Positions 46,447 to 55,229 of a stretch of DNA of 64,000 nt are shown piece by piece. This DNA comes from Falsiroseomonas stagni DSM 19981 (lineage in GTDB: Bacteria > Pseudomonadota > Alphaproteobacteria > Acetobacterales > Acetobacteraceae): contig NZ_FOSQ01000001.1 of NCBI RefSeq assembly GCF_900114315.1, positions 372,001-436,000 on the forward strand, in the 5' to 3' direction. Each line of letters opens with the position of its first letter. Positions within the stretch are counted from its first letter, which is position 1. The position numbers and the translations under genes were made by a program. Under the pieces are notes generated by a model. That model had not been told where the DNA came from. It made no database searches and saw nothing but the letters and a program-made list of their open reading frames with translations.

Positions 46447-47817
46447 ATGGTCGGCTTCAGCGCTGCGGGCTTGGTTCGCCCGTTGGCTGCGTGCCTGCTG
46501 CTGGGGGCGCTTGCCGCCTGCGGCCAGTCTCCGCAGCGGGCGGTGACGCAGGCGCCGGCGTCGTCCGGCGAATGGGTGCGCCCCACGACCTACGACCCGC
46601 CCGGCCCCGCCGGCGACCCCTGGGGCCCTTACATCCAGACGGCCTCCCGCCGCTTCGACGTGCCGGAACGCTGGATCCGGGAAGTGATGCGCCAGGAATC
46701 CGCGGGCCGAGTCGGCGCCACCTCCCGCGTCGGCGCCATGGGCCTCATGCAGGTCATGCCCGGCACCTATCGCGAGTTGCAGGCCCGCTACGGCCTTGGC
46801 CCCGATCCCTATCACCCCTGGGACAATTTGATGGCCGGCACCGCCTATGTGCGGGAGATGTATGAGCTGTACGGCGCGCCTGCCTTCCTGGCGGCCTACA
46901 ATGCCGGTCCGCGGCGGCTGGAGGATTACCTCTGGGGCGGCCGCGGCCTGCCGAACGAGACGCGCAACTACGTCGCGCGAATCGGGCCGCGCATCGCCGG
47001 CACCAGCCCGAACCGCCGCGCGGCGCCTGAGGTCTACGCCGCCGCCGAGATCCCGCTCGACATCCCGCCGGGGCCGCGCCGCGGCGATGCCGCCACCATG
47101 CTGGCGCTGCGCGAACAGCGCCGCGCGGTGGATCCGGGCGTGCAGGTGGCCCGGCTGCCCGCCGGCCCGGTGGTGCGGATGGAACCCATCCCGGATGGCA
47201 GCACCGCGGTCGATTCCGCCTTCACGCCGCCGGCCGCGCCCGTCCGCACGCAGGTTGCCGCAGCCGGCGGCTTCGCGCCCGCCGGCACCGTCGTCGCCAT
47301 GGCGCCGATCGCCAGCCCCGGCGATTTCCAGACGCGCATGGACCCGATCGAAAGCCCCGGCGACCGCGTGACGCGGATGGAGCCCGTGGCCAGCGCCGGC
47401 GACCCCGGCGTAGCCCCCATCCGCACCGAGTCGCTGGCGCCCCCGCCCGGTGCCTCCCGCGCCATCGCCGCCGCGCCGGCGCCCGCCGGGCGGGGTTTCT
47501 CCCTGATCCCGCAGGCGCATGCCGGCACCCTGCCGGCGGTACCCCGCCCCGCCCCGTCGGCCCCGGCGGGCGGCGGCAATTGGGGCATCCAGGTCGGCGC
47601 CTTCGCGTCGGAGAACCTGGCCCGGGCCGCCGCAGGCCAGGCGCGCGACCAGGTCGCCGCCACCGGCACCCGCGCGCTGGTCGAGCCCTCCGGCCAGGGC
47701 CGCGGCGTGCTCTACCGCGCCCGCGTCACCGGCCTTTCCAGCCGCGGTGCGGCCGAGCAGGCTTGCGAAAGGCTGCGTGGCCGAGGCGCCTGCATGATCG
47801 TCGCGCCCGGCGTCTGA
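46447..47817 (+). CDS. Lytic transglycosylase lipoprotein with SPOR domain
   Basis: Cleaves peptidoglycan glycan strands; 456 residues. The signal peptide ends in LGALAACG (lipobox, Cys at about 27). The SLT domain follows with catalytic Glu in VMRQESAGRVGA and GAMGLMQVMPGTYRELQA, AAYNAGPRR and NYVARIG. A Pro/Ala-rich stretch (about 200-375) contains recurring MDPIESPGD-like and MEPVASAGD-like units. A C-terminal SPOR domain (WGIQVGAFASENLARAAAGQ) would bind denuded glycan at division sites. The ATG at 46447 has ggagag six bases upstream. Confidence 0.92.
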   Translation: MVGFSAAGLVRPLAACLLLGALAACGQSPQRAVTQAPASSGEWVRPTTYDPPGPAGDPWGPYIQTASRRFDVPERWIREVMRQESAGRVGATSRVGAMGLMQVMPGTYRELQARYGLGPDPYHPWDNLMAGTAYVREMYELYGAPAFLAAYNAGPRRLEDYLWGGRGLPNETRNYVARIGPRIAGTSPNRRAAPEVYAAAEIPLDIPPGPRRGDAATMLALREQRRAVDPGVQVARLPAGPVVRMEPIPDGSTAVDSAFTPPAAPVRTQVAAAGGFAPAGTVVAMAPIASPGDFQTRMDPIESPGDRVTRMEPVASAGDPGVAPIRTESLAPPPGASRAIAAAPAPAGRGFSLIPQAHAGTLPAVPRPAPSAPAGGGNWGIQVGAFASENLARAAAGQARDQVAATGTRALVEPSGQGRGVLYRARVTGLSSRGAAEQACERLRGRGACMIVAPGV

Positions 47818-47848
47818 CGCCGGGGCGCCCCATCCCATGATGAGGCCC

Positions 47849-47876
47849 GCGGCCCGCCCCCACCGGGGCGGGCCGC
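47849..47876 (+). terminator. Strong hairpin after the transglycosylase gene
   Basis: A perfect 12-bp stem (47849-47860 with 47865-47876, loop cacc) followed by gcttcgttat. The weak T-content means it could be a terminator or a 3'-end stabiliser. Confidence 0.65.
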
Positions 47877-48038
47877 GCTTCGTTATGGGGCAGCATCACC
47901 AGGGCGGGTCCGCCTCGGCTCGAAATGCTCGTGCAGGTTGTGTCTCCCTGCTCTCGATCACGAATTCGAGGTCAAAAAAATGTGACCGCTCACCCAATAG
48001 GCAGTGGAATGATTCGTCGCGATGTCGATAATGGACAC

Positions 48039-48335
48039 ATGGCGATGGAAGCTCCGACAGGGCAGGTCCCCCCCGGCCTGCTAGGCCTCCGTCCTCCGGC
48101 CGATCTGGCGGAGGCCCCGGTGGCGCGTGCGCCGGTCCCCCCGGCATCCCGGCCCAAGGCAGCCCCCAAGGCAGCCGAACAGCCTCCCGAACGCCCGGCC
48201 TATCCGGTGATCTCCTCCGGCTGGGACAGCGAGGATGAGGAAAGCCGCGGCAAGACCAGCGACCTGATGACGGCGGTCAAGGCGCTGGCCGTCCTCAGCC
48301 TCTTCATCGTCGCGGTCGCGCTACTGATCCGCTGA
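48039..48335 (+). CDS. Small tail-anchored membrane protein
   Basis: 98 residues. The N-terminal part is Pro/Ala-rich and soluble (GQVPPGLLGLRPPADLAEAP); a charged region (SGWDSEDEESRGKTSDLM) leads into one C-terminal helix (AVKALAVLSLFIVAVALLI) ending with Arg. The start is uncertain: ATG at 48039 or at 48009 with cagtgga upstream. The 190 bp upstream include a low-GC patch with ggtca/tgacc half-sites around 47970-47987, a likely promoter or operator. No family recognised. Confidence 0.6.
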   Translation: MAMEAPTGQVPPGLLGLRPPADLAEAPVARAPVPPASRPKAAPKAAEQPPERPAYPVISSGWDSEDEESRGKTSDLMTAVKALAVLSLFIVAVALLIR

Positions 48336-48422
48336 CCCCGCCCGGGCTTCCCGGCCCGGGTAGTCTTGTCCCCGCCGCACCGCTCCCCCACCCTGCCGCC
48401 GACTGGCTCAGGGGAGGCGCAT

Positions 48423-50501
48423 CTGTCCTTCAAGGATCTCGACCGGCTGCTGAGGCCGAAGGCCGTAGCCGTGATCGGTGCGTCGGATGATCCGGTGCGG
48501 ATCGGCGGCCGCCCCATCGCCTACATGAAGGCGCGCGGCTTCGCCGGGCCGCTGATGCCGGTGAACCCCAACCGCGCGACCGTCCAGGGCCTGCAGGCCT
48601 GGCCCGCCATCGCCGACCTGCCCGTGACGCCGGATGCCGCCATCGTCGCCATCCCCGGGGAGGGCGCGATCCAGGCGGTGGAGGATCTCGGCGCCCGCGG
48701 CTGCGGCGCGGCCATCGTCTTCACCGCGGGCTTCGCGGAGGTGGGGCCGGACGGCGCGGCGATGCAGGCGCGACTCGTCGCCGCCGCGCGCCGGCATGGC
48801 ATGAGGCTCGTTGGCCCCAACTGCCTCGGCCTGTTCAACGCCGCGCTCGGCTACTACCCCATCTTCTCCGCGAGCTTCGAGGGCGGCTGGCCGCTGCCCG
48901 GCGCCGTCGGCATCGCCTCCCAATCCGGCGCCTATGGCAGCCATCTGTTCGCGGCCGCGCGGGACCGCGGCATCGGCACCCCCGTCCTGGTCACCACGGG
49001 GAACGAGGCCGATACCAACCTCGCCGACATCATCGGCTGGATGGCGGAAAGCGAGGAGGTGTCCGTCATCGCCGCCTATGCGGAGGGCATCAAGGACGGC
49101 CCGCGCTTCATCGCCGCGCTGGAAGCCGCCCGCGCCGCGCGCAAGCCGGTGGTGATGATGAAGGTCGGCCGCTCCGCGCTCGGCCAGGCCGCCGCGCAAT
49201 CCCACACCGCCTCCATCGCCGGCGATGACCGGGTGATGGACGCGATTCTCGCGGAATATGGCGTCCATCGCGCGCGGACGACCGAGGAATTGCTGGACGT
49301 CTGCTACGTCGCGCAGAAGCGCCTCTACCCCGCGGGCAACACGCTCGGCGTCGTCACCATCTCCGGCGGCGCGGGGGTGCTGATGTCGGATGCGGCGGAA
49401 GCGGCGGGGCTGCCCATGCCGCCCATGCCGCAGCACGCGCAGGATGCGCTGCGCAAGCTGGTTCCCTTCGCCTCCCCCCTCAACCCCGTGGACTGCACCG
49501 CGCAGGCCTTCAACGACATGAGCGTGATCGGCAGCTTCGCCGAGAGCATGGTCACCGATGGCGGCTACAGCAGCGTCATCGCCTTCTTCACGGCCTGGGG
49601 TGGCACGCCCTCCATGGCGCCGCGCCTGCGCGCCGAACTCAAGAAGGTGCTGGACCGCCACCCCGACCGCCTCTTCGTCCTCTCCATCCTGGCCAGCACG
49701 GAGCGTGTCCGGGAATGGGAAGCCGACGGCTTCCTCTGCATCGAGGACCCGTCCCGCGCCGTCATCGCCCTCGCCGCCATGGGCCGCTTCGGCGATGCCT
49801 TTTCGTCAATGCCGCCCGCGCCTGCACCCGTCCCCGCCGTATCCCTGCCCGCGACGGCGCCGAACGAGGCCGAGGCCAAGCGCATCCTGGCCGAGGCCGG
49901 CGTGCCGATGGTGCCCGAGGCCGCCTGCGCCACGGCGGAGGAAGCGGTCGTCGTCGCCCGCCGCATCGGCTTCCCGGTGGTGGCAAAGATCCTGTCGCCC
50001 GACATCCTCCACAAGAGCGAGATCGGCGGCGTCATCCTGAACATCGCCGATGAGGCCGCGCTGCGCGACGCCCACGCCACCCTCCTCTCCCGCGCCGCCG
50101 AACGCGCCCCCGCTGCCCGCATCGATGGCGTGCTGGTGGCGAAGCAGGTCATGGGCGGGGTGGAGATGGCGCTCGGCGTGGTGCGCGATCCCGTCTTCGG
50201 CCCCGTCGCCATGGTGGGCCTGGGTGGCGTCTTCATCGAAGTGTTCAAGGACGTCGCCTTCGCCCGCTGCCCGGTCGATCCGGCGCGGGCGGAGGCGATG
50301 ATCCGCTCCCTCAAGGGCTTTCCTCTGTTGGATGGCGCGCGAGGCCGCCCCAAGGCGGATGTGGCGGCGCTCACGAAAGCCCTCGTCGCCCTGTCCCGCT
50401 TCGCCGCCGGCGCCGGCCCGCGGCTTCTGTCCGCGGAGGTGAACCCCCTTCTCGTCACCCCGGATGGCGCCTTCGCCGCCGACGCCGTCATCGAGGTCTG
50501 A
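48423..50501 (+). CDS. NDP-forming acyl-CoA synthetase family (fused alpha/beta)
   Basis: About 692 residues. The alpha part includes a CoA-binding Rossmann domain (RPKAVAVIGASDDPVRIGGR), a succinyl-CoA-ligase-like region (GIASQSGAYGSHLFAAARDR, TGNEADTNLADIIGWMAE) and a phospho-His region (AQSHTASIAGDD). A C-terminal ATP-grasp part follows (NEAEAKRILAEAGVPMVPEA, PVVAKILSPDILHKSEIGGV). It activates an acid with ATP and CoA, giving ADP (or GDP) plus phosphate. The start is probably CTG at 48423: GGGGAGG (48411-48417) lies five bases before it and homologs begin SFKDLDRLL. A TTG at 48366 is the alternative. Confidence 0.88.
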   Translation: MSFKDLDRLLRPKAVAVIGASDDPVRIGGRPIAYMKARGFAGPLMPVNPNRATVQGLQAWPAIADLPVTPDAAIVAIPGEGAIQAVEDLGARGCGAAIVFTAGFAEVGPDGAAMQARLVAAARRHGMRLVGPNCLGLFNAALGYYPIFSASFEGGWPLPGAVGIASQSGAYGSHLFAAARDRGIGTPVLVTTGNEADTNLADIIGWMAESEEVSVIAAYAEGIKDGPRFIAALEAARAARKPVVMMKVGRSALGQAAAQSHTASIAGDDRVMDAILAEYGVHRARTTEELLDVCYVAQKRLYPAGNTLGVVTISGGAGVLMSDAAEAAGLPMPPMPQHAQDALRKLVPFASPLNPVDCTAQAFNDMSVIGSFAESMVTDGGYSSVIAFFTAWGGTPSMAPRLRAELKKVLDRHPDRLFVLSILASTERVREWEADGFLCIEDPSRAVIALAAMGRFGDAFSSMPPAPAPVPAVSLPATAPNEAEAKRILAEAGVPMVPEAACATAEEAVVVARRIGFPVVAKILSPDILHKSEIGGVILNIADEAALRDAHATLLSRAAERAPAARIDGVLVAKQVMGGVEMALGVVRDPVFGPVAMVGLGGVFIEVFKDVAFARCPVDPARAEAMIRSLKGFPLLDGARGRPKADVAALTKALVALSRFAAGAGPRLLSAEVNPLLVTPDGAFAADAVIEV

Positions 50502-50503
50502 CC

Positions 50504-51364
50504 ATGCCCATCGTCACCGAAACCCTGCTCAACTTCCCGATCCCCGAGATCCGCCAGGTGCTGCGCTGGCAGGACACCGCGCTCTACGCCCTCTCGCTCG
50601 GCGTCGGGCAGGACCCGATGGATGAGGCCGATCTCCGCTTCGTCACGGAAGGCGCGGCCATGCAGGCCCTTCCCACCATCCCCGTCGTGCTCGGCTATCC
50701 CGGCTTCTGGCTGGCCGATCCCGCGACAGGGGTGGATGCCGTCCGCCTGGTGGCGGGGGAGCAATCCGTCGAACTCCACGCGCCGCTGCCCGTGGAAGGC
50801 GAGATCATCGGCCGGTCCCGCGTCACCGGCCTGGTCGATCGCGGCGCGGGCAAGGGCGCGCTGCTCTATGTGGCGCGGGAGGTGATCGAAGCCGCGACGG
50901 GCCAGACGCTGGCGACGGTGGACCAGACCATCTTCCTGCGCGGCGATGGCGGATTCGGCGGCCCCACCGGCCCCGTGAAGAAGCCCGCCCCGGAAGCCGA
51001 GGGCCCGCCCGCCCTCACGCTCGACCTGCCGACGCGCCCCGAAATGGCGCTGCTCTATCGCCTGAACGGCGACCACAACCCGCTGCACAGCAGCCCGGGC
51101 CTGGCGGCCAAGGCGGGCTTTCCCCGCCCCATCCTGCACGGCCTCGGCACCTTCGGCGTTGTCGGCCGCGCTTTGCTCCGCGCGGTCTGCGGGGGCGATC
51201 CCGCGCGCTTCGGCCGGATGGAATGCCGCTTCTCCGCCCCCGTCTTCCCGGGCGAGACCATCCGCACGGAAATCTGGCCCGACGCCACTGGTGCCGCCTT
51301 CCGTAGCCGCGTCATGGAGCGCGATGTCGTGGTCATCTCCAACGGGCGATTGACCCTCCGTTGA
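50504..51364 (+). CDS. MaoC-like hydratase (2-enoyl-CoA hydratase 2 type)
   Basis: 286 residues with a double hot-dog fold: an N-terminal half (PTIPVVLGYPGFWLADP, VRLVAGEQSVELHAPLP) and the C-terminal catalytic half containing the hydratase-2 motif YRLNGDHNPLHSSPGLAAKAGF, with the catalytic Asp/His. The family hydrates trans-2-enoyl-CoA to 3R-hydroxyacyl-CoA. It begins 2 bp after the synthetase stop. Part of the acyl-CoA catabolic run to 53635. Confidence 0.88.
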   Translation: MPIVTETLLNFPIPEIRQVLRWQDTALYALSLGVGQDPMDEADLRFVTEGAAMQALPTIPVVLGYPGFWLADPATGVDAVRLVAGEQSVELHAPLPVEGEIIGRSRVTGLVDRGAGKGALLYVAREVIEAATGQTLATVDQTIFLRGDGGFGGPTGPVKKPAPEAEGPPALTLDLPTRPEMALLYRLNGDHNPLHSSPGLAAKAGFPRPILHGLGTFGVVGRALLRAVCGGDPARFGRMECRFSAPVFPGETIRTEIWPDATGAAFRSRVMERDVVVISNGRLTLR

Positions 51365-51450
51365 TCGTCTGGACGCCGCTTGCCCAAGCGGCTACCGAGA
51401 CGCACCCCCGCAGGGGGGGCGACCAGGTGGTGGAGGCTGCGGCAGCGCGC

Positions 51451-52131
51451 ATGATCAACAAGATCGTCCAATCCATCGCGGAGGCGCTGTCCGGCATCAA
51501 GGACGGCTCGACCGTCCTGATGGGTGGCTTCGGCGCCGTCGGCCAGCCCGACGAACTGATCGAGGGCCTGATCGAGCAGGGTGCCAAGGACCTCACCGTC
51601 GTCGCCAACAATGCCGGCGCGGGTCGCGTCGGCCTGGCGAAGCTGATGGAGATGGGGCGCGTCCGGAAGATCATCTGCTCCTTCCCCCGCTCCGCCGGAT
51701 CGACGGTGTTCGAGGAACTGTACCGCGCCGGCAAGCTGGAACTGGAGATCGTCCCCCAGGGCACGCTGGCGGAGCGCATGCGCGCCGCGGGCGCCGGCAT
51801 CCCCGCCTTCTTCACGCCGACCGCGGCCGGCACGAAGCTCGCCCAGGGCAAGGAAGCCCGCGACTTCAACGGCCGCCCGCATATCCTGGAACTGGCCCTG
51901 CCCGGCGATGTCGCGCTGGTGGAGGCCTGGGAGGCCGATCGCTGGGGCAACCTCACCTATCGGGAGGGTGGCCGCAACTTCAACCCGGTGATGGCCATGG
52001 CCGCCACGCTGACGGTGGCGCAGACGCACCACATCCGCGAACTCGGCGACATCGCGCCGGACAACGTCCACACCCCCGGCATCTATGTGCAGCGCGTCGT
52101 GCAGGTCGCGCGCGGCGCTCCTTGGAATTAA
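51451..52131 (+). CDS. pcaI: 3-oxoadipate / 3-oxoacid CoA-transferase subunit A
   Basis: 226 residues, alpha subunit of a family I CoA transferase: DGSTVLMGGFGAVGQPDELI, TVVANNAGAGRVGLAKLMEM, RKIICSFPRSAGSTVFEELY, PQGTLAERMRAAGAGIPAFF, RWGNLTYREGGRNFNPVMAM. It resembles PcaI (3-oxoadipate:succinyl-CoA transferase) closely, though acetoacetate-type activity is possible. The ATG at 51451 is chosen; an open frame back to 51361 lacks homology. 86 bp separate it from pcaJ. Confidence 0.85.
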   Translation: MINKIVQSIAEALSGIKDGSTVLMGGFGAVGQPDELIEGLIEQGAKDLTVVANNAGAGRVGLAKLMEMGRVRKIICSFPRSAGSTVFEELYRAGKLELEIVPQGTLAERMRAAGAGIPAFFTPTAAGTKLAQGKEARDFNGRPHILELALPGDVALVEAWEADRWGNLTYREGGRNFNPVMAMAATLTVAQTHHIRELGDIAPDNVHTPGIYVQRVVQVARGAPWN

Positions 52132-52217
52132 CGGCGGCCGATTCAGACCTCCGGGCCAAGTGGCCCTCCGGTCATCGGGCGCCGGCCCCGATCCTCGAAC
52201 GTCTCGGAGGCTTATCA

Positions 52218-52862
52218 ATGTCCAGCTTCACCCGCCAGCAGATGGCCGCCCGCGTGGCGGACGACATTCCCGAGGGCTGGTTCGTCAACCTCGGCATCGG
52301 CATCCCGACCATGGTCGCGGACTATGTGCCGATGGACCGCGAGGTCATCCTGCACAGTGAAAACGGCATCCTCGGCATGGGCCCCGCGCCGGCGCCGGAC
52401 AAGGTGAATGCCTGGCTGGTCAATGCCGGCAAGCAGCCCGTCACGCTCCGCCCCGGTGGCAGCTTCTTCCACCATGCCGACAGCTTCGGGATGATCCGCG
52501 GCGGCCATATCGACCTCTGCGTCCTCGGCGCCTTCGAGGTCGCGGAGAATGGCGACATCGCGAACTGGGCGACCAGCGAGAATGACAGCGCCCCCGCCGT
52601 CGGCGGCGCGATGGATCTGGCCGCCGGCGCCAAGCGCCTCTGGGTCGTGATGGACCACACCACGAAGGATGGCCGCCCCAAGCTGGTCGAGACCTGCGGC
52701 TACCCGCTGACCGCGCATGGCGCCGTGCAGCGCATCTACACCAACCTGGCCGTCATCGACGTGGTCCGCGGCCGCGGCTTCGTGGTGCGGGAGATCGTGC
52801 CGGGCATGTCGCTGGCCGACCTGCAGGCGAAGACCGGCGCCGTGCTGCATACCGACTCATGA
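52218..52862 (+). CDS. pcaJ: 3-oxoadipate / 3-oxoacid CoA-transferase subunit B
   Basis: 214 residues, beta subunit with the catalytic Glu in the SENGILGMGP motif (residues about 50-59). NLGIGIPTMVADYV, ADSFGMIRGGHIDLCVLGAF and GAMDLAAGAKRLWVVMDHTT are also typical. GGAGG at 52206-52210 sets the ATG at 52218. The stop overlaps the next gene (ATGA). The AB pair makes the catalytic heteromer. Confidence 0.88.
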   Translation: MSSFTRQQMAARVADDIPEGWFVNLGIGIPTMVADYVPMDREVILHSENGILGMGPAPAPDKVNAWLVNAGKQPVTLRPGGSFFHHADSFGMIRGGHIDLCVLGAFEVAENGDIANWATSENDSAPAVGGAMDLAAGAKRLWVVMDHTTKDGRPKLVETCGYPLTAHGAVQRIYTNLAVIDVVRGRGFVVREIVPGMSLADLQAKTGAVLHTDS

Positions 52863-53635
52863 GCGACGCCCCGGTTTGCCGCGTGACGGAACAGCGCGAC
52901 GGCGCCGTCCTCACGCTGACGCTGGACTACCCCGCCCGCCGCAACGCGCTGAACGTCGCGCTGCGGGAGCAGATGTTCGCGATCCTCGAAGCCGCCCAGG
53001 GCGATGACGGCATCCGCGCCATCGTGCTGACGGGTGAGGGCGGGAATTTCTGCTCCGGCGGCGACATCTCCGGCATGGATGTGCGCGACGCCGAGCAGGG
53101 GCGCGAACGCATGCGCCGCACCCACCGCATGGTGCGCCTGATGATCGGCGGCCGCATCCCGCTGGTGGCGGCGGTGGAGGGCTGGTGCGTCGGCGCCGGC
53201 CTGTCCATGGCCTGCGCCTGCGACACCATCGTGGCTGCGGAGGATGCCCGCTTCGCCGCGGGCTTCGGCCGCGTCGGCCTGATGGCCGATCTCGGCCTGC
53301 CCTGGACCCTGCCCAACCGCATCGGCCCTGCGCGCGCGAAGCAGATGCTGCTCTACCCCGACCAGATCGCGGGCGCGGAGGCCGAACGTATCGGCCTGGT
53401 GGATCGTCTCGTGCCGAAGGGCGGCGCCCTGGCGAAGGCGCAGGAACTCGCATCCTTCCTCGCCCAGCAGGCGCCGCTCCCCATCGCACTCACGAAACGC
53501 TTGCTGGCGGAGGGCCTGGACGCCGCGCTGGAGCGCGAGCGCGACTGGCAGACGATGTGCTTCCTCAGCGCCGACCACGCCGAGGGCCGCAGCGCCTTCA
53601 TGGAAAAGCGCGCGCCGGTGTTCGGCAGGAAGTAG
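52859..53635 (+). CDS. Enoyl-CoA hydratase/isomerase family protein
   Basis: 258 residues, crotonase fold. It has RRNALNVALREQMFAIL, the oxyanion-hole motifs GEGGNFCSGGDISGMD and VEGWCVGAGLSMACACDTIV, and FAAGFGRVGLMADLGLPWTL. The second catalytic carboxylate position is not clearly Glu (LMADLG), so hydratase, isomerase or another crotonase activity is undecided. Last gene of the acyl-CoA operon, overlapping pcaJ by four bases. Confidence 0.88.
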   Translation: MSDAPVCRVTEQRDGAVLTLTLDYPARRNALNVALREQMFAILEAAQGDDGIRAIVLTGEGGNFCSGGDISGMDVRDAEQGRERMRRTHRMVRLMIGGRIPLVAAVEGWCVGAGLSMACACDTIVAAEDARFAAGFGRVGLMADLGLPWTLPNRIGPARAKQMLLYPDQIAGAEAERIGLVDRLVPKGGALAKAQELASFLAQQAPLPIALTKRLLAEGLDAALERERDWQTMCFLSADHAEGRSAFMEKRAPVFGRK

Positions 53636-53639
53636 TCCG

Positions 53640-53705
53640 AACTCAACTTGACCGTGCAATATTGCCGGACTTAGAGTCGATATAGCAATAAGTCGGGTGT
53701 ATAAT
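53640..53705 (+). promoter_or_regulatory. Low-GC promoter region before the lipoprotein operon
   Basis: About 65 bp of much lower GC than flanking DNA. It holds ttgacc (53648-53653), tatagc (53681-53686) and a perfect tataat (53700-53705) that overlaps the ATG of the first lipoprotein gene. No pair has ideal 17-bp spacing, so the exact promoter is unresolved. Confidence 0.45.
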
Positions 53706-54255
53706 GTTTCCTCGGTCCTGCCGAATACTGCTTGCCTCGCCGCTGATCCTCACCCTCGCCGCCTGCCAGGATCCCGATTGGGCCAACCGGGCCGCGCTCC
53801 AGATCGGCGCGCCACGCGCCGAGGCCGCCGCCATCCGGCAACGACAGACTGCCCGCTTCGACGGCGTCCCTGAAACCCGGCTGCTCGTCGAAGCCACGCA
53901 GGTTCTCCAGGACCTCGGCTTCACGATCGAGGAGAGCGCGGCGCGCCACGGCGTGCTCGCGGGCGCCAAGGACCGCGACGCGGTGGAAACGCCGCAGGTG
54001 GTTGGCCAGGTGGCGCTAACGGTTGCCTTGCTGGTTCTTGGCGTCCGCTACGATCCGATCTGGGATACCGACCAGATCATCCGCGCGACCCTCACGACCC
54101 AACCGATGGGCCAGCGTGATTCGGTATTGCGCGTGTCCTTCGAACGGATCGTCACGAACAACAAGGGCGGGACGCGCGTGGAACAACTGACCGAGGCCGA
54201 ATTCTCCACCGGCTTCTTCGACCGGGTCCGCGCTGGCCTGGCAAGGCAGGCCTGA
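53704..54255 (+). CDS. Lipoprotein, paralog 1 of a local family
   Basis: 183 residues. Signal peptide (PRSCRILLASPLILTLAACQ) with lipobox LAAC, Cys at about 21. The mature protein has ARFDGVPETRLLVEATQVLQ then DLGFTIEES, the shared family segment, then a hydrophobic helix (VGQVALTVALLVLGVRY), unusual for a lipoprotein, and a beta-like part (IIRATLTTQPM, DSVLRVSFERIVT). Similar segments occur in the genes at 55229 and 55701. Function unknown; probably envelope. Confidence 0.75.
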   Translation: MFPRSCRILLASPLILTLAACQDPDWANRAALQIGAPRAEAAAIRQRQTARFDGVPETRLLVEATQVLQDLGFTIEESAARHGVLAGAKDRDAVETPQVVGQVALTVALLVLGVRYDPIWDTDQIIRATLTTQPMGQRDSVLRVSFERIVTNNKGGTRVEQLTEAEFSTGFFDRVRAGLARQA

Positions 54256-54258
54256 CGC

Positions 54259-54816
54259 ATGAACCGCATCCTTCCTGCCCTCGGCCTTGTCGCCCTTCTC
54301 GCGGCCTGCGCGCCGCCGCAGACGCAATTCATTGCCAGCCAGCGCAGCGCCGTCGAATTGCGCGCGATGCAGGCCCGCGTGGTGCCCGCCGACGCCGATG
54401 CGGCGATGCGCGCCGTCATCGCCACGCTGCACGACCTCGGCTACCGCATCACGCGGGTGGAGCCCGAGGCGCTGACCGTCTCCGCCACGCGCCAGACAGC
54501 GCTGCGCATGGCCGTCATCGTGCAGCAGCGCGAACAGGGGACCAGCACCGTCCGCGCCAACGCCTCGATCGTGGACGCCTTCCGCGAAGCGCAGGTCGAC
54601 AGCCCCGATTTCTACCGCCGCAACTTCTTCGAACCCCTGGAAGCCACGCTCGGCCGCACCCTGGCCGCCTTGCCGCCCACCGATGCCTCGCCCGAAGCGC
54701 CACGCCCCGTCGCGGAACTGAACACGCTGCGGGAAAGGCAGGCCGCCGCTGGCCGTGCCGCGACGCCTGTCACCACCTCCGCCGCGACCCCCACCGCAGG
54801 AACACCCGCACGATGA
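54259..54816 (+). CDS. Lipoprotein, divergent paralog 2
   Basis: 185 residues, lipobox LLAAC (Cys at about 17). The core AAMRAVIATLHDLGYRITRV parallels LQDLGFTIEES of the neighbours; TVSATRQTALRMAVIVQQ and ASIVDAFREAQVDSPDFYRR follow, then a Pro/Ala/Thr-rich tail (TTSAATPTAGTPAR). It starts 3 bp after paralog 1, and its stop overlaps the next gene (ATGA). Confidence 0.72.
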   Translation: MNRILPALGLVALLAACAPPQTQFIASQRSAVELRAMQARVVPADADAAMRAVIATLHDLGYRITRVEPEALTVSATRQTALRMAVIVQQREQGTSTVRANASIVDAFREAQVDSPDFYRRNFFEPLEATLGRTLAALPPTDASPEAPRPVAELNTLRERQAAAGRAATPVTTSAATPTAGTPAR

Positions 54817-55229
54817 CGCGCTTCAGGCTCCAGGCCGCGCTGCTGCTGTCCTTCCTGGCGGCCGCCTGCACGCCAGCCAGCGAACACGCGCGTGAAGTCG
54901 CCTCCCGCGATTCGCGGGACCGCCTGACGCTCGGCACCGTCCAGCGCGAGATCCGGGAGGGGATGAGCGGCGCCGAAGTCGCCGCCGCCCTCGGCGCGCC
55001 CAACATGGTCACGAGCGACGAGCGCCGGCGCGAGACCTGGGTCTATGACCGTATCGCGACCGAGCAGGTCTATTCGAACTCCTCCGGCGGGGTGAACGCG
55101 CTGTTCCTGGCCGGCGTGTCCGGGCGGTCCGGCGCCAGCCAGACCACGCAACGCAGCCTGACCGTGATCATCCGCTTCTCGGAAGGCGGGACCGTGAGGG
55201 ACTTCACCTACCGCTCATCCTCCTTCTGA
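54813..55229 (+). CDS. BamE/SmpA-like lipoprotein
   Basis: 138 residues. Lipobox AAAC (Cys at about 20). The mature part (LTLGTVQREIREGMSGAEVA, AALGAPNMVTSDERRRETWVY) has the SmpA/OmlA beta-alpha pattern in which a 'G-M-S-x-x-E-V-x-x-x-L-G-x-P' motif precedes a W-x-Y strand. It is shorter in context than the housekeeping BamE and lies amid paralogs 1, 2, 4 and 5, so it may be a specialised accessory. Its stop shares one base with the next start. Confidence 0.68.
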   Translation: MTRFRLQAALLLSFLAAACTPASEHAREVASRDSRDRLTLGTVQREIREGMSGAEVAAALGAPNMVTSDERRRETWVYDRIATEQVYSNSSGGVNALFLAGVSGRSGASQTTQRSLTVIIRFSEGGTVRDFTYRSSSF

